This document shows, one piece after another, positions 18,996-28,623 of a stretch of DNA of 49,302 nt. The first letter of the stretch is position 1. Each line of letters opens with the position of its first letter. The notes beneath the pieces were generated by a model. The model had not been told where the DNA came from. It saw only the letters and a program-made list of their open reading frames with translations, and did not search any database. Source of the DNA: Pelistega sp. (GTDB taxonomy: Bacteria > Pseudomonadota > Gammaproteobacteria > Burkholderiales > Burkholderiaceae_B); the NCBI GenBank assembly GCA_030538255.1, contig JAUNUI010000025.1, positions 1 to 49,302 on the forward strand, given 5' to 3'. The translations under genes and the position numbers were made by a program.

Positions 18996-19067
18996 ATGAC
19001 TATTCCTTTTTTCCTAAAACATCTTCATGGTGCTCTTGCCCTGAAGTGGCGCAGTGCGGAGGCTTAA
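18996..19067 (+). CDS. 23-codon mini-ORF A created by the junction repeat
   Basis: The reading frame starts MTIPFFLKHLHG and ends KWRSAEA, 23 residues, and its C-terminal seven residues echo the UrtB C-terminus. It is preceded by GCGGAGG with a 10-nt spacing and begins 5 nt after the urtB stop. Translation is plausible because urtC uses the same signal, but nothing shows that the peptide has a function. It could relay ribosomes from urtB to urtC. Confidence 0.35.
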   Translation: MTIPFFLKHLHGALALKWRSAEA

Positions 19068-19072
19068 TTACC

Positions 19073-19144
19073 ATGACTATTCCTTTTTTCCTAAAACATC
19101 TTCATGGTGCTCTTGCTCTGAAGTGGCACAGTGCGGAGGCTTAA
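19073..19144 (+). CDS. 23-codon mini-ORF B created by the junction repeat
   Basis: Second copy of the same mini-ORF, with KWHSAEA at its end and one residue different from copy A. It has its own GCGGAGG, starts 5 nt after mini-ORF A stops, and ends 5 nt before the urtC ATG. The regular spacing suggests a coupled chain urtB, A, B, urtC. Function unknown; it may be a neutral by-product of the duplication. Confidence 0.35.
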   Translation: MTIPFFLKHLHGALALKWHSAEA

Positions 19145-19149
19145 ACATC

Positions 19150-20307
19150 ATGACACGTGAATTTACTCTCTGTATTCCAACACGCACGCCACTCTTTAGC
19201 CGAGTGCAGTGGCTCAGCATCATCAGCCTGGTGATCCTTGTCTATGCTTGGGTATTATTTGGCACTTCAACGAGTGCTCAAGGCAGTGCCCTACATATCT
19301 CAGACTATAGCTTAACGCTCGTCGGTAAGATCCTCTGCTTTGCGATTGTCGCCATCGCGATTGACTTAGTTTGGGGCTATTGCGGTATTCTCAGCCTAGG
19401 CCATGGCTTATTCTTTGCACTCGGCGGCTACGCCATGGGCATGTACTTGGTGCAAGCCAAAGCGCCCGGCGATACGAGCGAGCAACTCCCTGCCTTCACC
19501 AACTTATTGAGTTGGACTGAACTACCTTGGTTCTGGGGCGGCACGCAGCACTTAGCCTGGGCACTGATACTCGCACTCTTTGTGCCAGGGTTGGTGGCTT
19601 TTATATTCGGCTATTTTGCCTTCCGCTCACGCATCAAGGGGGTCTATCTCTCAATTATGACCCAAGCGCTTACATATGCGGCCATGCTCTTATTTTTCCG
19701 CAATGAGACAGGCTTTGGCGGCAATAATGGCTTTACGGATTTCAAGTATATTGCGGGTTATTCAATCAGTAGCACTCAGACTCGTACGGTCTTATTCTTA
19801 CTTAGCTTCAGCTGTTTGGTCCTGGTCTTTATCTTGGCTCGCGCCATCGTTACCTCGCGCCTTGGTAAGATTCTGACGGCCATCCGTGATAGTGAAAGCC
19901 GCGTAATGTTTCTCGGCTATAAGCCCTTGCCCTATAAATTAGCAATCTGGACCTTCTCTGCTGTGCTCTGTGGTTTAGCGGGCGCTCTCTACGTTCCTCA
20001 AGTTGGCATTATTAACCCTAGTGAAATGTCACCGATTAGCTCGATTGAACTACTCGTCTTAGTTGCGGTCGGTGGGCGAGCTAGCTTAATTGGTGGGGTG
20101 CTCGGTGCTTTTACAGTGAACGGTGCGAAAACTTTCTTCACCGCCTTTTTACCCGAATATTGGCTTTTTATTCTGGGCAGCATGTTTATTATTGTCACTC
20201 TATTTATGCCAAAAGGCCTAATTGGTTTAATCCAGAAGTTTCGTCTTCCTAAGCGCTCCTTTTCGGATCGAAGCTCTCAACCTTCCTTAGCAGGAGAATC
20301 CTCATGA
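19150..20307 (+). CDS. urtC: Urea ABC transporter permease UrtC
   Basis: Second inner-membrane permease (LivM-like). I start it at ATG 19150 (MTREFTLCIPTRTPL), with GCGGAGG 10 nt upstream in the third repeat copy; the same frame is open upstream but that part reads through the duplicated DNA. Hallmarks are DLVWGYCGILSLGHGLFFALGGYAMGMYL, quoted here by its ends DLVWGYCG and GGYAMGMYL, plus NNGFTDF and FLGYKPLPYKL. 385 aa. Its TGA overlaps the urtD start (ATGA), so the two are coupled. Confidence 0.94.
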   Translation: MTREFTLCIPTRTPLFSRVQWLSIISLVILVYAWVLFGTSTSAQGSALHISDYSLTLVGKILCFAIVAIAIDLVWGYCGILSLGHGLFFALGGYAMGMYLVQAKAPGDTSEQLPAFTNLLSWTELPWFWGGTQHLAWALILALFVPGLVAFIFGYFAFRSRIKGVYLSIMTQALTYAAMLLFFRNETGFGGNNGFTDFKYIAGYSISSTQTRTVLFLLSFSCLVLVFILARAIVTSRLGKILTAIRDSESRVMFLGYKPLPYKLAIWTFSAVLCGLAGALYVPQVGIINPSEMSPISSIELLVLVAVGGRASLIGGVLGAFTVNGAKTFFTAFLPEYWLFILGSMFIIVTLFMPKGLIGLIQKFRLPKRSFSDRSSQPSLAGESS

Positions 20308-21146
20308 ACCAGCAAGCACGTATAGACCCAAGCGGCGAAGCCACCAGTCTGGCGCATTTTGTACAGAGGGATGGCATTGATACAAGTCACGGCATCGTCC
20401 TATATATAGAAGATTTAAATGTAAAGTTTGGTAATTTCAAGGCGATTAACCATCTCTCGCTCTATATTAAGGAAGGTGAGTTACGCTGCATTATCGGGCC
20501 CAATGGTGCAGGCAAAACCACCTTAATGGATGTCATCACCGGCAAGACATCGCATCATAATGCCGATATTACGGGCAGTGCCTATCTAGGTCAGAGTATT
20601 GACCTACTACAACTGGATGAGCCACGCATTGCGCAATTAGGGATTGGTCGTAAATTTCAGAAGCCCTCAGTATTTGAAGCATTAAGCGTCTGGGAAAACT
20701 TACTCCTGGCGACCAAGGGCGATAAGAGTTGGGGCTATAACTTAGTGAGTAGCATCACGCCAGAGAATCTGCACTTGATGAATCAAACCTTATGCACCAT
20801 GAAGTTAGAAGATCAAGCTTATCGCTTTGCTGGGGAACTCTCGCATGGGCAAAAACAACGCTTAGAAATTGGTATGTTACTGATGCAGCAACCACAGGTC
20901 TTGTTACTTGATGAGCCTGTAGCGGGCATGACCGATGATGAGACTGCGATGTTGGCCGATATTCTCAATCAGATTAAGGGGACCTGCTCGATTGTGGTGA
21001 TTGAACATGATATGGGATTTGTCTCAAATTTAGCGGGTGAGCAAGGCACAGTCACGGTATTAGCCGCCGGCGCTGTATTAGCCGAGGGCACGATGCAGGC
21101 AGTGCAAACCGATGAACACGTGATTGAATCGTATTTAGGACGCTAA
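20304..21146 (+). CDS. urtD: Urea ABC transporter ATPase UrtD
   Basis: LivG-like ATP-binding subunit. Walker A GPNGAGKTT (about 65-73), ABC signature LSHGQKQRLEIG and Walker B LLLDEPVAGMTDDE are all intact. An N-terminal extension of about 35 residues precedes the first beta strand (YIEDLNVKFGNFKAI). 280 aa. Coupled to urtC by a 4-bp overlap and followed closely by urtE. Confidence 0.95.
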   Translation: MNQQARIDPSGEATSLAHFVQRDGIDTSHGIVLYIEDLNVKFGNFKAINHLSLYIKEGELRCIIGPNGAGKTTLMDVITGKTSHHNADITGSAYLGQSIDLLQLDEPRIAQLGIGRKFQKPSVFEALSVWENLLLATKGDKSWGYNLVSSITPENLHLMNQTLCTMKLEDQAYRFAGELSHGQKQRLEIGMLLMQQPQVLLLDEPVAGMTDDETAMLADILNQIKGTCSIVVIEHDMGFVSNLAGEQGTVTVLAAGAVLAEGTMQAVQTDEHVIESYLGR

Positions 21147-21161
21147 TTGAGGAATAGAGCA

Positions 21162-21854
21162 ATGTTACATATACAGAATCTGCATCAATATTACGGCGGC
21201 AGTCATATTCTGCGCGGCGTCGATATGTATCTTGAGGAAAATACCCTCGGCGTTATCCTAGGACGTAATGGGGTTGGTAAATCCACCCTCATGCGTTGCT
21301 TAATGGGTGCGACGCCCCTGAAGAGTGGCTCAATTCATTTGCAGCAGCAGGACATTAGTAAAGTCAGCACGGTTGATCGCGTTCGCTTAGGCATGGCTTA
21401 TGTGCCACAAGGTCGAGAAATCTTTCCGCGTTTAACTGTCTATGAAAACCTCTTAACCGGTGCTGCCAGTAAGCGTGCTAGCAAAGGCATCCCTAAGCAT
21501 ATCTACGCGCTCTTCCCTGTCCTTAAGGAAATGGCGCAGCGCAATGGCGGTGACCTATCCGGTGGCCAGCAACAGCAACTCGCCATTGCACGTGCCTTAA
21601 TGAGTGATCCTAAATTATTAATTCTGGATGAACCTACCGAAGGTATTCAACCGAATATTATTCAACATATTGGTCGCACCTTAGTCTCTCTTGTGAAAGA
21701 CCACGGGATTACCGTCTTATTAGTGGAGCAGTATCTGGACTTTGTCAAAGAAATTGCTGATGCTTACTATGTGATGAATCGAGGTCGCATTATCTGTTCA
21801 GGTTTAGGTCAGAATATTAGTGCTGATGGCGTCGATACTATGCTGAGTGTTTAA
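21162..21854 (+). CDS. urtE: Urea ABC transporter ATPase UrtE
   Basis: LivF-like second ATPase of the urea importer. MLHIQNLHQYYGGSHILRGV is the typical UrtE start, which is why I use ATG 21162 rather than the TTG at 21147. Walker A is GRNGVGKST, signature LSGGQQQQLAIA, Walker B LLILDEPTEGIQPN; the GIQPN ending separates UrtE from other LivF proteins. 230 aa. ureD follows after 76 bp on the same strand. Confidence 0.95.
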   Translation: MLHIQNLHQYYGGSHILRGVDMYLEENTLGVILGRNGVGKSTLMRCLMGATPLKSGSIHLQQQDISKVSTVDRVRLGMAYVPQGREIFPRLTVYENLLTGAASKRASKGIPKHIYALFPVLKEMAQRNGGDLSGGQQQQLAIARALMSDPKLLILDEPTEGIQPNIIQHIGRTLVSLVKDHGITVLLVEQYLDFVKEIADAYYVMNRGRIICSGLGQNISADGVDTMLSV

Positions 21855-21930
21855 TGCTACGCGGCTTTGTCGTGCATTAGTGGTAGAATATGATTATTCT
21901 TCTTTGTGTATCTTCACTTGGAATTTATTT

Positions 21931-22773
21931 ATGTCGACATGGCTCGCTGAATTAGATTTGACGTTCAGTCAACAGACGACTGGTACTACACGTCTAAGCG
22001 GCAAGCGCCATCGTGGCCCCTTACTGGTCCAGCGAGCGCTCTATCCTGAAGGGCCTGGAATTTGCCATGCCATGATTCTACACCCACCTGCTGGTATTGC
22101 CGCAGGTGACCATCTGCGTATTCATACCCACCTACAAGAACATAGTCATGCGGTGCTAAGCACACCAGGTGCGACACGTTGGTATAAGGCACCCGATCAA
22201 TCTGCTAAACAAAGCTTACGCTTGCAAGTTGATGCATATGCCAAGCTCGATTGGCTACCTTATGAAAACATCTTCTTTGAGCAGGCCAATGCCATCAATC
22301 AAACGCAAGTTCATCTACATAAGGAGAGTTCTGCTATTGCTTGGGATATGGCACAATTAGGCGCTATTCAGCAAGAGCAGCACTGGCAAGAAGGACGGAT
22401 TAATCTTCAAACCGAGCTTTTTATTGATGAGCAACTGATGTGGCTTGAACAAGGGCAACTTGAAGCCAAGAGCTGGCAACGCCAAGCCGTGAGCGCATGG
22501 GCTAACTACCCAGTGATGGCCAATATCTGGGCGTATGGTGAGCGAATTAGTCATGAGGTTTTCCAACAACTGTGCGATACCGCACCCTGGCAAGAAAACC
22601 TACGCGGTGGCTTCACACACATGCACGTAGCACCTGGCAAGAGTCTAATTCTTGGCCGCTTCCTTGGCCTGCATTGTGAACACGTTCGTCAACACCTTAT
22701 CCAAGCATGGCGACGATTGCGCCCCCTCATTCACCACACCGAATATCAAGCATTACGTATTTGGAATACTTAA
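21931..22773 (+). CDS. ureD: Urease accessory protein UreD (UreH)
   Basis: Scaffold that docks on apo-urease and, with UreF and UreG, guides nickel to the active site. Family segments are [41 protein letters not shown] and [10 protein letters not shown] begin at ATG 21931 ([10 protein letters not shown]); the open frame reaches back into urtE at 21847 without support. 280 aa. It opens the ure section of the urea block. Confidence 0.95.
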   Translation: MSTWLAELDLTFSQQTTGTTRLSGKRHRGPLLVQRALYPEGPGICHAMILHPPAGIAAGDHLRIHTHLQEHSHAVLSTPGATRWYKAPDQSAKQSLRLQVDAYAKLDWLPYENIFFEQANAINQTQVHLHKESSAIAWDMAQLGAIQQEQHWQEGRINLQTELFIDEQLMWLEQGQLEAKSWQRQAVSAWANYPVMANIWAYGERISHEVFQQLCDTAPWQENLRGGFTHMHVAPGKSLILGRFLGLHCEHVRQHLIQAWRRLRPLIHHTEYQALRIWNT

Positions 22774-22795
22774 TTATTTATCGATAGGATGCATT

Positions 22796-23098
22796 ATGGA
22801 TTTATCACCCCGTGAAAAAGACAAGCTCTTAATTTTTACTGCCGCCTTAGTGGCCGAGCGCCGCAAAGACAGAGGTTTAAAGCTAAACTATCCTGAAGCG
22901 ATTGCGTATATTACTGCAGCGCTTATGGAAGGCGCCCGAGATGGTAAAACTGTGGCGGAATTAATGAGCTACGGTACAACCTTATTAAGTCGTGATGATG
23001 TGATGGAGGGCATTCCTGAAATGATCCCTGATATCCAGGTTGAAGCGACCTTTCCTGATGGTACTAAGCTAGTTACGGTACATAATCCGATTATTTAA
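22796..23098 (+). CDS. ureA: Urease gamma subunit UreA
   Basis: Smallest structural subunit of urease. [20 protein letters not shown] and [21 protein letters not shown] are diagnostic, and 100 aa is the usual length. The start at 22796 follows an AGGAT site; the frame upstream of it is the tail of ureD read in another phase. It is separated from ureB by ureJ, an arrangement known in several proteobacteria. Confidence 0.97.
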   Translation: MDLSPREKDKLLIFTAALVAERRKDRGLKLNYPEAIAYITAALMEGARDGKTVAELMSYGTTLLSRDDVMEGIPEMIPDIQVEATFPDGTKLVTVHNPII

Positions 23099-23224
23099 TG
23101 CCTCCTTATATACGGAGCAACTTGAGGCATCAAGTGCGCTTCACATGATGTGCCAAATTAAGCTTATTTGCATTTTCCTATCACGATTTACTGAATGATT
23201 GACCTTCTAGATTAAGGATTTAAT

Positions 23225-23824
23225 ATGAAATTCTCGACTCGTTATCTTGCCCCTATTGCCTTGCTCAGCAGCATTCCTTCGCTTGTATTGGCCCACCCAG
23301 GCCATGAGCATGCCGTAGAAGTTGGTGGCTTTCTAAGTGGTTTAAGCCACCCTATCGGCGGACTGGATCACTTATTGGCCATGTTGGCAGTCGGCTTATG
23401 GAGTGCTTTAAGCTTTAATCAGTGGCAGAAGATTCTGACTGCGCCTTTTAGCTTTGTTCTGGTATTAGCACTCGGTGCCTTATTCGCACTAGCAGGCTTT
23501 AGCCTACCTGCAGTTGAGCCGATTATTCTGGTCTCTCTGATGGTGCTCGGTCTATTATGCGCGATGCGCTTAAAGCTCTCTAGCACATTAGGTGCACTTA
23601 TCGTTGCCGCCTTCGCTTTAGCTCACGGCATGGCGCACGGTGCGGAGTTGCCGTTGGGTCAATCAGCCACGCTCTATATCCTTGGTTTTCTTCTCTCTAC
23701 TATGGTCATTCATAGCGTAGGTATCGCCCTAGGTTTATGGTTGAAAGATAAAAGTCATTGGTTTACACGTATTCTCGGCGGTGCCACTTGTGCTTATGGT
23801 GCCGCACTATTACTCGGTGCATAA
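23225..23824 (+). CDS. ureJ: HupE/UreJ-family nickel permease UreJ
   Basis: Small membrane protein expected to move nickel for urease. It has a signal-like first helix ending [11 protein letters not shown], then [16 protein letters not shown], the HupE/UreJ signature HP-x5-DH-x2-AM, and [12 protein letters not shown], a second His-containing motif in a membrane segment. About six hydrophobic helices in 199 aa. Located between ureA and ureB, with a 126-bp gap on the ureA side that shows no gene. Nickel specificity is inferred from context. Confidence 0.9.
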   Translation: MKFSTRYLAPIALLSSIPSLVLAHPGHEHAVEVGGFLSGLSHPIGGLDHLLAMLAVGLWSALSFNQWQKILTAPFSFVLVLALGALFALAGFSLPAVEPIILVSLMVLGLLCAMRLKLSSTLGALIVAAFALAHGMAHGAELPLGQSATLYILGFLLSTMVIHSVGIALGLWLKDKSHWFTRILGGATCAYGAALLLGA

Positions 23825-23834
23825 GGGGAGCATC

Positions 23835-24143
23835 ATGATTCCAGGAGAAATTCTATTCGAGCCCGGCGAAATTGAGATTAACCAAGGCCGTCGAACCGTA
23901 CAAGTCGTGGTAATTAATACCGCAGACCGCCCTATTCAAGTGGGTTCACATTATCATTTCGCTGAAGCGAATAATGCCTTAGACTTTGATCGTGAATTAG
24001 CACATGGTATGCGCTTAAATATTCTCTCAGGCACCGCCGTACGATTTGAACCAGGCCAACAGCGTACTGTTGAGCTAGTTGAATTAGCGGGAGACAAGGT
24101 GGTCTATGGATTCCAAGGTAAAGTGATGGGAGCATTAGCATGA
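23835..24143 (+). CDS. ureB: Urease beta subunit UreB
   Basis: Structural beta subunit. [19 protein letters not shown] is the diagnostic N-terminus and [11 protein letters not shown] and [18 protein letters not shown] follow. 102 aa, normal. The start at 23835 has AAGGGGAG immediately upstream; its end overlaps the ureC start by 4 bp (ATGA), giving coupled synthesis of the two subunits. Confidence 0.97.
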   Translation: MIPGEILFEPGEIEINQGRRTVQVVVINTADRPIQVGSHYHFAEANNALDFDRELAHGMRLNILSGTAVRFEPGQQRTVELVELAGDKVVYGFQGKVMGALA

Positions 24144-25855
24144 GCCAGGTCAATCGCCGTATTTATGTTGAGACATTCGGTCCTACTTACGCCAATGGTG
24201 CAGGTGACCGTGTGCGTATCGCAGACACCCAACTAATCCTTGAAGTCGAAAAGGACTTTACCGTATTCGGTGAAGAAGTGAAATTCGGTGGCGGTAAAGT
24301 CATCCGTGACGGCATGGGCCAAAGCCAGCGTATGAGTGCTGATTGCGCCGATACCGTGATTACCAATGCCCTGATTGTCGATGCCGTGACCGGAATTATT
24401 AAAGCAGATATTGGCATTAAGAATGGCTTGATTTCGGGCATAGGTAAAGCAGGTAACCCTGATATCCAACCAGGCGTTACGATTGTCGTCGGTCCAGGCA
24501 CGGAAGTGATTGCTGGCGAAGGCATGATAATTACCGCTGGTGCAATTGATACGCATATTCACTTTATCTGCCCAGACCAAATCCCCGAAGCACTTGCAAC
24601 AGGCACTACTACCATGATTGGTGGTGGTACGGGTCCAGCCACTGGCACCTATGCCACCACCTGCACACCTGGCCCTTGGCATATCTATTCTATGTTAGGC
24701 GCACTCGATGCCTTCCCGATGAATATCGGTCTACTTGGCAAAGGCAACGCCAGCCAAGAAGGCCCCTTATTAGAGCAAGTTGAAGCTGGCGTTATCGGCT
24801 TAAAACTGCATGAAGACTGGGGTTCTACACCGTGCGCTATTGATACCTGCCTGAATGTAGCGGATAAGACCGATACCCAAGTGGCGATTCATAGTGATAC
24901 CTTAAACGAAAGCGGCTTTGTCGAAGATACGCAAGCGGCTTTTAAGGGACGCACGATTCATACCTTCCATACCGAAGGTGCGGGCGGTGGCCATGCGCCA
25001 GATATTATTAAACTCGCTTCTTACGCGAATGTGCTACCAGCTTCAACCAATCCGACAATGCCTTTTACTGAAAACACCATCGATGAACATCTCGATATGT
25101 TGATGGTCTGCCACCACCTAGACCCTTCGATTGCAGAGGATTTGGCGTTTGCCGAAAGTCGGATTCGCAAAGAAACTATTGCGGCAGAAGACATCCTGCA
25201 TGATCTAGGGGCCTTCTCCATCATGAGTTCAGACTCTCAAGCCATGGGGCGTGTTGGTGAAGTCATTCTACGCACTTGGCAAACCGCTGACAAAATGAAG
25301 CAACAACGTGGTGCCTTAGAGGGTGATAGCGCGCGTGCAGATAATCAACGGATTAAGCGTTATATTGCTAAATACACCATTAATCCTGCTAAAGCACATG
25401 GTATTGCGCACGTCGTGGGTTCAATTGAGGTGGGTAAATTAGCCGATATCGTGATTTGGCGTCCGGCATTCTTCGGGGTTAAACCATCCTTAGTGTTAAA
25501 AGGCGGCATGATTGCGCACGCACTTGTGGGTGACCCAGGGGCCTCGATTGCGACCCCGCAACCCGTACACTCGCGGGCCATGTTTGCTAGCTTCGGTAAG
25601 GGGTTAAAAACCTCGGTGAGCTTTGTGTCACAAGCGGCATTACAAAATCCACGTATCGCCGAGCTTGGACTGGTCAAACAAGTGATTGCTGTAGAGGGCT
25701 GCCGTCAAGTCAGTAAGCATGATATGGTACACAATGCGTATTTACCTGATATTCGCGTCGATGCGCAGACCTATAAAGTCTATGCTGATGGCCAACTCCT
25801 TATGTGTGAACCCGCCAAGGTCTTACCGATGGCACAACGATATTTCTTATTTTAA
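24140..25855 (+). CDS. ureC: Urease alpha (catalytic) subunit UreC
   Basis: Nickel-containing catalytic subunit that hydrolyses urea to ammonia and carbamate in the cytoplasm. All metal ligands and catalytic residues are visible, each five positions later than in Klebsiella aerogenes numbering: H139 and H141 (DTHIHF), carbamylated K222 (GLKLHEDW), H251, H277 and D365 (SSDSQAMG), with the flap C324 and H325 (MVCHHLD). 571 aa, intact. An active enzyme is expected. Confidence 0.98.
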   Translation: MSQVNRRIYVETFGPTYANGAGDRVRIADTQLILEVEKDFTVFGEEVKFGGGKVIRDGMGQSQRMSADCADTVITNALIVDAVTGIIKADIGIKNGLISGIGKAGNPDIQPGVTIVVGPGTEVIAGEGMIITAGAIDTHIHFICPDQIPEALATGTTTMIGGGTGPATGTYATTCTPGPWHIYSMLGALDAFPMNIGLLGKGNASQEGPLLEQVEAGVIGLKLHEDWGSTPCAIDTCLNVADKTDTQVAIHSDTLNESGFVEDTQAAFKGRTIHTFHTEGAGGGHAPDIIKLASYANVLPASTNPTMPFTENTIDEHLDMLMVCHHLDPSIAEDLAFAESRIRKETIAAEDILHDLGAFSIMSSDSQAMGRVGEVILRTWQTADKMKQQRGALEGDSARADNQRIKRYIAKYTINPAKAHGIAHVVGSIEVGKLADIVIWRPAFFGVKPSLVLKGGMIAHALVGDPGASIATPQPVHSRAMFASFGKGLKTSVSFVSQAALQNPRIAELGLVKQVIAVEGCRQVSKHDMVHNAYLPDIRVDAQTYKVYADGQLLMCEPAKVLPMAQRYFLF

Positions 25856-25857
25856 CG

Positions 25858-26736
25858 ATGATTACAGTTACTAAATTCCTACGCAAGGGGAGCCTTGCTC
25901 CTGCCATCTTACGCCAAGCTCGTGAGCTCACCATGACGCTTGATGAGCGCCGTCGTGCACGGCAGAAACTTCAACTCGCCGATGGTAGCGAGGTTGGTTT
26001 ATTCTTAGAACATGGCGTGGTTTTACAAGATGGTGATATTTTATTAAGTGAAGACAATCGCTTTCTTATTGTACGAGCCGCCAAGCAAGCGCTGATACAC
26101 GTCACAGCACCAGACCAACAAGCGCTTGCCCGCGCTGCCTACCACTTGGGCAACCGTCATGTCTTGTTGGAGGTGGGTGCTGATTACTTGCATGTTGAGC
26201 CCGACCCTATTTTGGAGCAGATGCTGCGCCAGTTAGGCGTAACCGTGAGCCATATCGAAGCGCCGTTCCTACCTGAAACAGGTGCCTACGGTGGGGGTCA
26301 TAAGCATGGTCATGATGAGACCTTCGCCGAAGACTACGCGCTTGCCCAAGAAGCCTACCATGCGCATGAACATGGGCATAGTCATGGCCATAGTCATGGG
26401 CATCAGCATTCAGCGAGTTGCTCACATGGACATCACCATGGTCACAACCATGATCATCAACATGCACATGGTCAGAGTCACTCGCACGATAATGATCACG
26501 CACATAAGCATTCTGCCAGTTGCAATCATGATCACTCGCATGATCACAAGCACTCAGCAAGTTGCAATCATGAACACTCGCATGATCACAAGCATTCAGC
26601 CAGTTGCGTCCATGACCATAGTCATGATCACGGGCATAGTCATAGCCATGCACACGAACATAAGCACGGACACGAGCACACACATGAGCATAAGCACGAG
26701 CACGGTCAAGGCGATCAACAGCACAAGCATGATTAA
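25858..26736 (+). CDS. ureE: Urease nickel metallochaperone UreE with giant His-rich tail
   Basis: Dimeric nickel chaperone. The core (1-143) is normal: peptide-binding N-terminal domain, then AAYHLGNRH with His96 at the same number as the essential Klebsiella residue. Residues about 145-292 form a His-rich tail holding 54 histidines by my manual count, mostly as HX pairs. Inside it is a tandem 14-residue (42-bp) unit of the form HKHSASCNHDHSHD, with HSASC ending at Cys188, 222, 236 and 250. Klebsiella UreE has a tail of only about 15 residues. The total of 292 aa is nearly double the usual. It probably serves as nickel storage as well as delivery. Its end overlaps ureF by 8 bp. Confidence 0.95.
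   Translation: MITVTKFLRKGSLAPAILRQARELTMTLDERRRARQKLQLADGSEVGLFLEHGVVLQDGDILLSEDNRFLIVRAAKQALIHVTAPDQQALARAAYHLGNRHVLLEVGADYLHVEPDPILEQMLRQLGVTVSHIEAPFLPETGAYGGGHKHGHDETFAEDYALAQEAYHAHEHGHSHGHSHGHQHSASCSHGHHHGHNHDHQHAHGQSHSHDNDHAHKHSASCNHDHSHDHKHSASCNHEHSHDHKHSASCVHDHSHDHGHSHSHAHEHKHGHEHTHEHKHEHGQGDQQHKHD
26506..26631 (+). repeat. 42-bp tandem repeats in the ureE tail
   Basis: Three units of about 42 bp encode the HKHSASC(N/V)H(D/E)HSHD motif. Neighbouring sequence is built of degenerate CAY-rich six-base steps. Synonymous and non-synonymous differences between units are visible (CATTCTGCCAGT, CACTCAGCAAGT, CATTCAGCCAGT), so the array is not a recent perfect expansion. Confidence 0.85.
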
Positions 26737-27421
26737 AGCAAAGCAACTTGCCACGCTCTTACAGCTGAGTTCGCCCTCACTGCCAATCGGTGGCTTTAGC
26801 TACTCCCAAGGCTTAGAGGCGGCGGTAGAGTTGGGCTTAATTCATGATGAGCCAAGTGCTCAAGAGTGGATTATGAGCCAGCTCTGTGGCAGTCTTACGC
26901 ACTGTGAAGCACCTATCTATATCTTGCTGTATCAAGCTTGGCAGACCCAGAATCTACCGCAAATACAGCATTGGAGTCAGTGGTTCTTCGCTTCCCGTGA
27001 GACCCAGGAGGCTCGCCTTGAGACGCAGCAAATGGCGCAAGCCATGCTGCGCCTACTTGAACAATTGCAGTGGGGTGAAGTGGAGCAGCGGCAACTTTTA
27101 CATGAACCTAATTTGCTTGTGTATCCCACCATGCATAGCTTTGCCATGCAATCTGCGAGCATTCCTCAACAAGACAGTCTGGTGGCTTATTTATTTAGTT
27201 GGTTAGAAAACCAAGTGATGGCGGCGATTAAGAGCGTGCCATTAGGCCAAACAGCAGGCCAACGTATTTTACAAGTCGGCATTCAAGAGTTGGATCGCTT
27301 AATCGCTGAAGCGTCACAACGCGCTGAACAAGAGCCACCCGCGCTTGAAACTCTGGCTCCGATGTATGGCATCGTGAGTGCCAGTCATGAAACCCTATTC
27401 TCTCGATTATTTAGATCTTAA
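26729..27421 (+). CDS. ureF: Urease accessory protein UreF
   Basis: GTPase-regulating partner of UreG in the UreDFG nickel-insertion complex. LLQLSSPSLPIGGFSYSQGLE is the family signature (quoted in part: SPSLPIGGFSYSQGLE), with SREAT-like ASRETQEARLE and FSWLENQVMAAIKSVPLGQ later. I place the start at the ATG at 26729, overlapping the ureE stop by 8 bp; no ribosome-binding site is obvious there, so coupling to ureE translation is likely. The frame stays open far upstream only because of the His-repeat composition. 230 aa. Confidence 0.93.
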   Translation: MIKAKQLATLLQLSSPSLPIGGFSYSQGLEAAVELGLIHDEPSAQEWIMSQLCGSLTHCEAPIYILLYQAWQTQNLPQIQHWSQWFFASRETQEARLETQQMAQAMLRLLEQLQWGEVEQRQLLHEPNLLVYPTMHSFAMQSASIPQQDSLVAYLFSWLENQVMAAIKSVPLGQTAGQRILQVGIQELDRLIAEASQRAEQEPPALETLAPMYGIVSASHETLFSRLFRS

Positions 27422-27424
27422 ACT

Positions 27425-28057
27425 ATGAACTCTACTCAACGTACTAAATCCATAGCTCCTCTTCGTGTCGGTATTGGTGGTCCGGTCGGATCAGGCAAAA
27501 CCACCCTACTCGAGAAACTCTGTAAGCGCATGTCGGCTGAATACGATATTGTTGCGATTACTAACGATATTTATACTAAGGAAGATCAGCGCTTACTCAC
27601 GCTCTCTGGCGCACTGCCCCCTGAACGCATTATGGGTGTTGAAACAGGTGGTTGCCCACATACCGCCATTCGTGAAGATGCCTCGATTAATCTGACGGCC
27701 ATTGATCATATGCTGACACAGTTCCCTGATGCGGATATTGTGTTTATCGAGTCAGGTGGTGATAATTTAGCCGCGACATTTAGCCCAGAATTATCGGATT
27801 TAACTATCTATGTGATTGATGTGGCTGGGGGTGAAAAGATACCGCGTAAAGGCGGCCCAGGCATTACTAAATCAGATCTCTTAGTTATCAACAAGACTGA
27901 CTTAGCGCCTTATGTCGGTGCGAATTTAGATATTATGCGACAAGATACCTTAACGATGCGTAAAGAGCGCCCCTTCGTGATGACAGATTTACATCGTCAA
28001 GAAGGACTCGATCAGATTATTGAGTTTATTAAAGATAAGGGCATGCTGCCAAGCTAA
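27425..28057 (+). CDS. ureG: Urease accessory GTPase UreG
   Basis: SIMIBI GTPase that delivers nickel to urease. P-loop [10 protein letters not shown] at residues 18-27, metal-binding Cys77-Pro-His79 in [25 protein letters not shown] for guanine recognition. 210 aa, full length. Last gene of the ure block; the 244 bp behind it (28058-28301) hold a 22-bp-period direct repeat (AAGCAATTAACAGCT at 28056, AAGCAATGGACAGCT at 28078) and no gene that I can support. Confidence 0.97.
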   Translation: MNSTQRTKSIAPLRVGIGGPVGSGKTTLLEKLCKRMSAEYDIVAITNDIYTKEDQRLLTLSGALPPERIMGVETGGCPHTAIREDASINLTAIDHMLTQFPDADIVFIESGGDNLAATFSPELSDLTIYVIDVAGGEKIPRKGGPGITKSDLLVINKTDLAPYVGANLDIMRQDTLTMRKERPFVMTDLHRQEGLDQIIEFIKDKGMLPS

Positions 28058-28301
28058 GCAATTAACAGCTTGCCGTTAAGCAATGGACAGCTCGGATACT
28101 GCCTTATATTTATACGGGGATTTCTTGCTAAATTTACCTGTGTAGCCTAGGCCTTGATGGGCTGCCATTTACCAGCGATGATATTGCTGCCGCAAGTGAA
28201 AGCTGAGGGTAATATGGGGTTATTATTAGAGAAAAGGACGCCTGAAGCGTTATAAACTTATGCTAACAAGTCTAAGCCAATATCCACGAAGAGGAACTAT
28301 C

Positions 28302-28541
28302 ATGATATTTAATGCTGAAGAACGCGCCATCCTTCTTAAGGTGAAAGGTGTAGGTCCGACGGTAATAGCTCGTTTAGAGCAGATGGGATTTATCTCTCTG
28401 CAACAACTTGCTAAGGCGAATGCTGAAGAAATTCTTAGCAAAGGAGCGGCCTTAACTGGCTCAAGTTGCTGGAAAAATAGCCCACAAGCGAAAGCAGCAG
28501 TCAACGCAGCTATTGAGCAAGCAAAAAACTCTCAATTATAA
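28302..28541 (+). CDS. Small helix-hairpin-helix protein
   Basis: 79 residues beginning MIFNAEERAILLKVKGVGPT. The segment VKGVGPTVIARLEQMGF is a helix-hairpin-helix DNA-binding motif (hairpin GVG), followed by a second helical half QLAKANAEEILSK. The start at 28302 has GAGGA upstream; an in-frame ATG at 28260 lacks one. Such proteins may bind DNA non-specifically, but the role is unknown. It sits between ureG and cysI and could belong to either side of the junction. Confidence 0.7.
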   Translation: MIFNAEERAILLKVKGVGPTVIARLEQMGFISLQQLAKANAEEILSKGAALTGSSCWKNSPQAKAAVNAAIEQAKNSQL

Positions 28542-28623
28542 CTTTAGGTTCTAATCAAATAAAGAAACAGTCTATCTGATTATATAAGCACTCTCTATAA
28601 TTGGAGATTAACTTATTTAATCG

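Larger units (their letters stand above)
18961..19144 (+). repeat. 77-bp tandem repeat at the urtB-urtC junction (2.4 copies)
   Basis: Copies begin at 18961, 19038 and 19115 (GCCCTGAAG, GCCCTGAAG, GCTCTGAAG), an exact 77-bp period. Each unit carries the last codons of urtB, the ribosome-binding site GCGGAGG and, in the first two copies, an ATG. Copies differ at several positions (GGGCCGT, GTGGCGC, GTGGCAC after GAA), so the array is real and has aged rather than being a simple assembly error. It generates two short ORFs between urtB and urtC. Confidence 0.9.

Noticed and set aside
26207-26746. Long open frames on both strands across the ureE tail, including a Met-rich plus-strand frame running into ureF
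   Set aside because: CAY-rich repeats keep the other frames free of stops. Their Met/Ile/Thr- or His/Asp-rich translations are by-products, and UreE and UreF account for the region.
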